Of a stretch of DNA of 9,975 nucleotides, positions 6,201-9,975 are shown one piece after another. The notes beneath the pieces were generated by a model. The model was not told the origin of the DNA, made no database searches, and worked only from the letters and a program-made list of their open reading frames with translations. The DNA is from Clostridium sp. CAG:921 (lineage in GTDB: Bacteria > Bacillota > Clostridia > TANB77 > CAG-465), in NCBI GenBank assembly GCA_000433135.1, contig HF991970.1, positions 10,589 through 20,563 on the forward strand. The letters are read 5' to 3'. Made by a program: the position numbers and the translations under genes. How positions within the stretch are numbered: the first letter of the stretch is position 1; every line of letters begins with the position of its first letter.

Positions 6201-6755
6201 TTAAAGCTCAAGTATTCCTATGACGATAATTAAAATTGCAGAAATTACATTTGAATATTTACTTATAAAGTTATTTGATTTTGATTTTATTCCAATTAAA
6301 TTTCCAATAAAAATAAATATTAAGCTAAAAATAAACGTAAACATTGTAGCAAATAGTATATTTATACCAGAAATGCTAGCAGCAATACCAGTAGCAATGT
6401 TGTTAACAGACAATGCTACAATTATTTTTATAATGTCTTTTCTATCGATTATATTTGGTGTTTCATCTTCAAATTTTACAGCTTTTTTATGTTTTAGTTC
6501 ATTTATTAATGAATTTAATCCCAAACATATAAGGGTAAAAGAACCTATTATGTTTGCAAAAGTTTCAGATATGATTAAATTTAACAGTTTGCCAATTAAC
6601 ATCGACAAAAATGTTATGATGCAAGTTGATATACCAATCAATAAGTTAATTTTTGAAGGGATTTTTGCATTTTTTAATCCATATGTTAATCCTATGATCA
6701 CGTTATCTAGATTAGCAGAAAAACTATAAATTATAGCATATATTAATTGTATCAA
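6201..6755 (-). CDS. ytaF: YtaF-like sporulation membrane protein (MntP-related fold)
   Basis: The 184-residue hydrophobic protein has about six membrane helices in two repeats separated by a charged loop (87-107), as in the YtaF/MntP group. The first repeat starts with YSFSANLDNVIIGLTYGLKN (10-29), which matches the YtaF signature (A.S.D....G..YG.); Asp17 is the conserved acid. In the second repeat the equivalent stretch, ALSVNNIATGIAAS (114-127), has asparagine where related proteins usually carry aspartate. YtaF of Bacillus subtilis is associated with sporulation; MntP relatives export manganese. The function here is unproven. Translation begins at TTG (6753-6755, complement), the only start available because an in-frame stop lies two codons upstream; AGGAG (6767-6771, complement) is 11 bases ahead. 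The long plus-strand frame over 6220-6729 is its antisense shadow. It is divergent from the patatin gene. Confidence 0.82.
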   Translation of the reverse strand: MIQLIYAIIYSFSANLDNVIIGLTYGLKNAKIPSKINLLIGISTCIITFLSMLIGKLLNLIISETFANIIGSFTLICLGLNSLINELKHKKAVKFEDETPNIIDRKDIIKIIVALSVNNIATGIAASISGINILFATMFTFIFSLIFIFIGNLIGIKSKSNNFISKYSNVISAILIIVIGILEL

Positions 6756-6773
6756 TCTTTAACACTCTCCTAC

Positions 6774-6779
6774 ATTATA
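6774..6779 (-). promoter_or_regulatory. Possible -10 element of the ytaF-like gene
   Basis: A perfect TATAAT on the minus strand lies three bases upstream of AGGAG (6767-6771), so a start about seven bases downstream of it would fall in that ribosome binding site. No good TTGACA-like element lies 16-18 bases upstream (ATTATT at 17), and I see no clear sporulation-sigma consensus. This is a weak call. Confidence 0.3.
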
Positions 6780-6825
6780 TTTAATGAAATAAATAAAATA
6801 ATGTAACTAAAGTTATTAAATTTCA

Positions 6826-6831
6826 TATAAT
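6826..6831 (+). promoter_or_regulatory. Possible -10 element of the patatin-like gene
   Basis: A perfect TATAAT precedes the gene by about 25 bases, placing transcription start near 6838 and the ribosome binding site AGGTGG (6847-6852) in the leader. The -35 position at 17 bases holds only GTAACT, so the promoter would be weak or regulated. Confidence 0.45.
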
Positions 6832-6856
6832 AAAATAATTATTTGTAGGTGGTATT

Positions 6857-7708
6857 ATGTTTGAAAACAAAAAAGTGGGATTAGCATTAAGCGGAGGGGG
6901 AGCCAAGGGAGCTTCGCATATTGGAGTATTACAAGCACTTAAAGAGGCTGGCGTTGATATATTTGCAATTTCTGGAACAAGTAGTGGAAGTATAGTAGCA
7001 ACACTTTATGCATCTGGATATACTCCTTATCAAATATTAAAATTATTTAAAATTTATTCTAATCAAATTATAAATTTAGATTCAAAAGTTTTAATAAAAA
7101 TGTTTACAAAAAGCTTTGGAAATAGAAGTAATTTTGCATCTATTGCAAGTGGTATAAACCTTGAAAGCGTAATAAAAATGAATTTAAAGTATAAAAATAT
7201 AACAAGTATTAAAGATATAAAAATGCCAATTATAATACCATGTGTAGAATTAGATTATGGAAAGATATGTTATTTTTCAAATATAGATGAAGTTGAATGC
7301 TATGAAGAGGAATGGATAAACTATGGAAATATTTCAAAAATCGTAAGAGCAAGTTGCTCTTTTCCTGGAATATTTGATCCAGTTATATATAATAACAAGA
7401 TATTGGTTGATGGTGGTTTAAGAATGAATGTACCAGTAACTATTTTAAAAAAGGCAGGATGTGACATAGTAATTGCAGTTTCTTTTGAAAAAGATTTTGA
7501 AAAAATAAAAAATTTAGAAATTTTTAGAATTGGGATAAGATGTATAGATATAATGGGAAAGGAAATAAGTAAAAAAGAAATAAATGAAGCCAATTATTTG
7601 ATATCGCCAAATATAGGAAACACTGGACTTTTAGATTTTAATATGATTGATTATATTGTAAATCAAGGATATAACAGTGCAAAAATGTTTCTTGAAAAAA
7701 TAAAATAG
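6857..7708 (+). CDS. Patatin-like phospholipase (RssA-type)
   Basis: The 283-residue product is a bacterial patatin-like serine hydrolase. These use a Ser-Asp dyad to cleave acyl esters of phospholipids or related lipids. The oxyanion-hole motif SGGGAKG is at 12-18, the nucleophile elbow GTSSG at 40-44 (Ser42), and the catalytic Asp185 in VDGG (184-187). The conserved ASCSFPGIFDPV (166-176 region) and the following NVPV also fit. No signal peptide or membrane segment is visible, so it probably acts in the cytoplasm or at the inner membrane face. The true substrate is unknown. The ATG is four bases after AGGTGG (6847-6852). It is a single gene, divergent from the ytaF-like gene and convergent with the CAP-protein gene. 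Its TAG stop forms part of the downstream terminator stem. Confidence 0.92.
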   Translation: MFENKKVGLALSGGGAKGASHIGVLQALKEAGVDIFAISGTSSGSIVATLYASGYTPYQILKLFKIYSNQIINLDSKVLIKMFTKSFGNRSNFASIASGINLESVIKMNLKYKNITSIKDIKMPIIIPCVELDYGKICYFSNIDEVECYEEEWINYGNISKIVRASCSFPGIFDPVIYNNKILVDGGLRMNVPVTILKKAGCDIVIAVSFEKDFEKIKNLEIFRIGIRCIDIMGKEISKKEINEANYLISPNIGNTGLLDFNMIDYIVNQGYNSAKMFLEKIK

Positions 7709-7730
7709 GGGACGAGATAATTGTCCCCTA
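7706..7730. terminator. Bidirectional terminator overlapping the patatin-gene stop codon
   Basis: TAGGGGAC (7706-7713) pairs with GTCCCCTA (7723-7730) around a nine-base loop. The left arm includes the TAG stop of the patatin-like gene and the right arm ends three bases from the stop of the CAP gene. Read leftwards it is followed by TTTTATTTTTT, a strong U-tract; read rightwards the tract is poor. Confidence 0.85.
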
Positions 7731-7733
7731 AGT

Positions 7734-8657
7734 TCATTTACCAATGAACATTACAACTATAACATAACCATAGGTATCACTTTTTTCTACACCTATGCCA
7801 ACAAAATTGTATGCATTAGATAAAATATTTGCTTTGTGAGTATCAGATAGTAACCATGAATTTACAGCTTTTTCAACACTTGAATTTCCAGCAATATTTT
7901 CACCAGCTGTTTTAAAAGTTATTCCAGCATTTTTCATCATATTAAAAGGTGAACCATATGTTGGCGAATTGTGTGAAAAATAGTCATTTGTAACCATGTC
8001 TTTTGCTTTTGCTTTAGCAGTACTATCTAAAAGTTCTAGTGTCGATAAAGGAGCCATTCCATTTTCTGCTCTAGCATTATTTATTAAGGAAAGAACTGTT
8101 TCTGCAGTGTTTGGAAGATCTGAGCTATCACTGTTATTGTTTGAATTTGTTAATATTAAGTCTTCTCTTATCATTCCGATATAATTATCTGATGTTACAA
8201 CTATATACCAATTGTCTATTTTTCCAATTACTTCTAATTTATCACCTTTTTTTAGTTTTTTATATATTTTAAAATTAGTACCAGGACCACCTCTTAAATT
8301 TACACTATTTTCAGCTATAGTTCCAAAAAAATGTTCGATTTGTTCATAAGAACTCACGTTCGCATCACTACTTATAGTAGTGTAATCTTTTGAAGTTAAA
8401 CCAATTTGATTGTTTTTCAGTAAAACGATGTAAAAATTATCTATATCTCCTAGCACCTTAAAAGCAGTATTTTTAGGAATTGTTTTTACTATAGAGCTAG
8501 AGTTAAGATTAGCCGCTTTTCTAAAATTTATTGTTTCAGATGAAGTTCCATCTTTTGGTGTAAAAGTATTTAAAGTATAACCAAATATTTTTGAAAATAG
8601 TATCATCATTACAACAGTAATTGAAATGACTAAAAGTTTTTTCTTTGAAAAGTCCAT
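7734..8657 (-). CDS. Secreted SH3b-CAP domain protein (YkwD/SCP-like)
   Basis: The 307-residue protein starts with a lysine-rich N terminus and a hydrophobic segment (about 8-26), a signal peptide or membrane anchor; no lipobox cysteine is seen. Two SH3b-like modules follow: a divergent one at about 41-92, and a clear one at about 113-170 with VNLRGGPGTNFKIYKKL (119-135) and NWYIV. After an Asn/Ser-rich linker (171-180) comes a CAP/SCP domain (about 185-305) with NARAENGMAPL, YFSHNSP (His229), AGENIA (Glu253), SWLLSDTHKANIL (His274) and VGIGV. Bacterial CAP proteins are extracellular; their activities are poorly defined. SH3b modules usually bind the cell wall, so it probably acts at the cell surface. 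The start is ATG 8655-8657 (complement), six bases after AGAGGTG (8664-8670, complement). A 58-codon upstream extension lacks support and would cross into the divergent promoter region. Confidence 0.92.
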   Translation of the reverse strand: MDFSKKKLLVISITVVMMILFSKIFGYTLNTFTPKDGTSSETINFRKAANLNSSSIVKTIPKNTAFKVLGDIDNFYIVLLKNNQIGLTSKDYTTISSDANVSSYEQIEHFFGTIAENSVNLRGGPGTNFKIYKKLKKGDKLEVIGKIDNWYIVVTSDNYIGMIREDLILTNSNNNSDSSDLPNTAETVLSLINNARAENGMAPLSTLELLDSTAKAKAKDMVTNDYFSHNSPTYGSPFNMMKNAGITFKTAGENIAGNSSVEKAVNSWLLSDTHKANILSNAYNFVGIGVEKSDTYGYVIVVMFIGK

Positions 8658-8691
8658 AAAAATCACCTCTTTTTTATTATGTTGTGCAAAT

Positions 8692-8720
8692 TTAATAGTT
8701 TTATTCTGTTTTGGTATAAA
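8692..8720 (+). promoter_or_regulatory. Probable extended -10 promoter of the FAD oxidoreductase gene
   Basis: TGGTATAAA (8712-8720) is an extended -10 element (TGn plus TATAAA), with a partial -35, TTAATA (8692-8697), 17 bases upstream of the hexamer. Transcription would start near 8727, so an upstream in-frame ATG at 8731 would be nearly leaderless, which supports the TTG start at 8764. Confidence 0.45.
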
Positions 8721-8750
8721 TTGTATAGAAATGGAAATTATAAAAGTAAA

Positions 8751-8757
8751 AGAGGTG
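8751..8757 (+). promoter_or_regulatory. Ribosome binding site deciding the TTG start of the FAD oxidoreductase gene
   Basis: AGAGGTG lies six bases ahead of TTG 8764, the same motif and spacing as on the divergent CAP gene (8664-8670, complement). A second strong site, GGAGG (8766-8770), lies inside the first codons but serves no in-frame start. Confidence 0.7.
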
Positions 8758-8763
8758 AAATTT

Positions 8764-9885
8764 TTGGAGGAAATATATTGGAAGAAAAAATCAAAAATTA
8801 AAAAAATATATCCATATTTAGCAGATGACATTAGTCCGGAGGTTTTAATAATTGGAGGCGGAATAACAGGTGCATTAACAGCCTATTTTATAGCTAAAGA
8901 GGGAATAAACGTTGCAATAGTGGAAAAAAATATAATAGGATATGGCTCTACAATAAAAACAAATGCAATACTAGAATACCAATCTGATGCGGACATGCAA
9001 AAGCTAGAAAAAACATCTGGAAAAAAATGTGCAAATAGGACATATAAATTAAGTCTTGAAGCTATTGATTTAATAGAAAAAATCAATAATGAATTTGATG
9101 ATATAGCGGAATTTAAGAGGCAAGATGCTATATATTTTACAAATAAATTTATGCAAAAATCTAATATGGCACGAGAATGTAAAATTAGAAACGAAGCAGG
9201 ATTTAAGGCTGATTTACTAGACTCACATAAAATACTTAACATGACTAGTGGAATAATCACTCAAAATGCCAGTGCTACGATTAATCCATACATGTTTGCC
9301 CAAGGACTATTTGAAAATTTAAATCATTTAGAAAATGTTCATGTATATGAAAATACTGAGATAGTCGAAGTTAACCCAAATTATGACAATGTTGAATGTA
9401 TTACTAAAAATGGATTTAAAATTATATCTGATAGTGTGATTTTTACTTCTGGAATAGATACATTAAAATATTTAGAAATACCTGATTTAGAAATATACAA
9501 AAATTTTACAATTGTCACCAATTCACTTAGAAACGAAAATTTTAATTTTACTGCAAGAGATTGTATTGAACCATATTACTATCTAAGATTTGATAATGAT
9601 GGAAGGATAATTCTCAGTGGTCAAAATTCTAAATTTACAACAAAATTTGCAGACGAAAAATATTTTGAAAATTTTGCTAGTGAAAAATATAGAAAATTAA
9701 ATACCGCCCTTGGAAAAATGTTAAACAATATTTCAGATATAAAAGTAGAATTTGCTTATTCATCTACATACGTAACTACCAAAGATTCACTCCCCATCAT
9801 AGATGAAATACCAGGAATGCCCAATTGTTTCTGTAACCTAGCCTTCGGCTCAAATGGAATAATATACAGCACAATCCGGAGCTAA
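8764..9885 (+). CDS. FAD-dependent oxidoreductase (DAO superfamily), 3' end frameshifted
   Basis: As read, the frame gives 373 residues. From the TTG start the product begins MEEIYWKKKSK, then PEVLIIGGGITGALTAYFIA with the FAD-binding GGGITG (31-36) and the ribose-binding acid Glu54, followed by GSTIKTNAILEYQSD (61-75), typical of clostridial DAO-fold oxidoreductases related to YhfW, and FAFGxNG-like LAFGSNGIIYST near the C terminus. The enzyme should oxidise an amine or amino-acid-like substrate with FAD; the substrate is unknown. The frame ends in STIRS-stop at 9885. Removing one base in ATCCGG (9874-9879) gives STIGANMLKNAVKGLYTKD, as expected for the family, and extends the protein to 399 residues with a stop at 9962-9964. 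No Rieske domain follows. ATG 8731 and longer starts lack a ribosome binding site. Divergent from the CAP gene. Functional status depends on whether the frameshift is real. Confidence 0.85.
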   Translation: MEEIYWKKKSKIKKIYPYLADDISPEVLIIGGGITGALTAYFIAKEGINVAIVEKNIIGYGSTIKTNAILEYQSDADMQKLEKTSGKKCANRTYKLSLEAIDLIEKINNEFDDIAEFKRQDAIYFTNKFMQKSNMARECKIRNEAGFKADLLDSHKILNMTSGIITQNASATINPYMFAQGLFENLNHLENVHVYENTEIVEVNPNYDNVECITKNGFKIISDSVIFTSGIDTLKYLEIPDLEIYKNFTIVTNSLRNENFNFTARDCIEPYYYLRFDNDGRIILSGQNSKFTTKFADEKYFENFASEKYRKLNTALGKMLNNISDIKVEFAYSSTYVTTKDSLPIIDEIPGMPNCFCNLAFGSNGIIYSTIRS

Positions 9886-9964
9886 CATGCTAAAAAATGC
9901 AGTCAAAGGACTATACACAAAAGACATGAACATGTACTCAATAAGCAGAAAAACGGCACCATAG
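9878..9964 (+). pseudogene. Displaced 3' end of the FAD oxidoreductase gene (other frame)
   Basis: This frame encodes GANMLKNAVKGLYTKDMNMYSISRKTAP and then stops at TAG. GANML..A..G and the near-terminal YSISR resemble the end of the DAO domain in this family (commonly FS..R). It joins the upstream frame by removal of one C at 9877 or an equivalent base. No start codon or ribosome binding site suggests an independent gene. Confidence 0.75.
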
Positions 9965-9975
9965 CCACCAGAGTT

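Noticed and set aside
6220..6729. A 169-codon open frame on the plus strand
   Set aside because: It is antisense to the ytaF-like gene, has no good ribosome binding site, and its protein shows no family features, while the minus-strand frame has YtaF motifs and a terminator at its end.
8626..8763. N-terminal extension of the FAD oxidoreductase frame back to ATG 8626
   Set aside because: It overlaps the start of the divergent CAP gene, precedes the likely promoter, and the family begins close to the YW motif. TTG 8764 has AGAGGTG at ideal spacing.
8658..8831. 58-codon N-terminal extension of the CAP protein
   Set aside because: It crosses into the neighbour's coding region and the promoter gap; ATG 8657 has a strong ribosome binding site followed directly by a signal-like segment.
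1..9975. Search for tRNA, rRNA, CRISPR repeats, insertion sequences and phage or toxin-antitoxin genes
   Set aside because: No cloverleaf with T-arm and acceptor complementarity, no regularly spaced repeats and no transposase, integrase or toxin-like motif was found on reading both strands.

Overview
The window is very AT-rich chromosomal DNA from a low-GC Gram-positive bacterium, most likely a member of the Clostridia. The evidence is the strong AGGAGG/AGGTGG-type ribosome binding sites, sigma-A promoters with 17-base spacers, clostridial-type gene content (der-plsY, family II pyrophosphatase, a YtaF-like sporulation membrane protein, a CAP-domain secreted protein) and the standard use of TGA as stop. 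YtaF hints at a spore former. I cannot name the species. No rRNA, tRNA, CRISPR, transposase or phage gene is visible, and almost every base is explained by genes, short promoters and hairpins.

Left to right: (1) a YjdF/DUF2238-like membrane protein on the minus strand, cut by the left edge. (2) A divergently transcribed pair on the plus strand, an RpiB/LacA/LacB-family isomerase-like protein and a hypoxanthine-type phosphoribosyltransferase, ending at a 14-bp hairpin. (3) A tightly coupled three-gene unit with its own promoter: a small two-helix membrane protein, a DtxR/MntR-like regulator with altered metal ligands and a C-terminal cysteine cluster, and a four-helix membrane protein. (4) A housekeeping operon der - plsY - ppaC (ribosome-assembly GTPase, acyl-phosphate:glycerol-3-phosphate acyltransferase, Mn-dependent pyrophosphatase), with a promoter embedded in a dyad. 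(5) A convergent ytaF-like gene sharing a bidirectional terminator with ppaC. (6) A patatin-like phospholipase divergent from ytaF. (7) A secreted SH3b-CAP protein, convergent with the patatin gene. (8) A divergent FAD-dependent oxidoreductase whose 3' end carries a one-base frameshift about 100 bases from the window edge.

Most of the window is ordinary core genome. The least explained part is the 1938-3183 regulator/membrane unit. The DtxR-like protein keeps only part of the MntR metal site and adds a CX5CX2CX2C tail, and its two partners are unrecognised membrane proteins. Also worth checking are the RpiB-like protein that lacks several canonical catalytic residues, and the frameshift plus C-rich composition at the right end, which may reflect an assembly or sequencing problem or recent recombination. 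I see no convincing wholly new multi-gene system.
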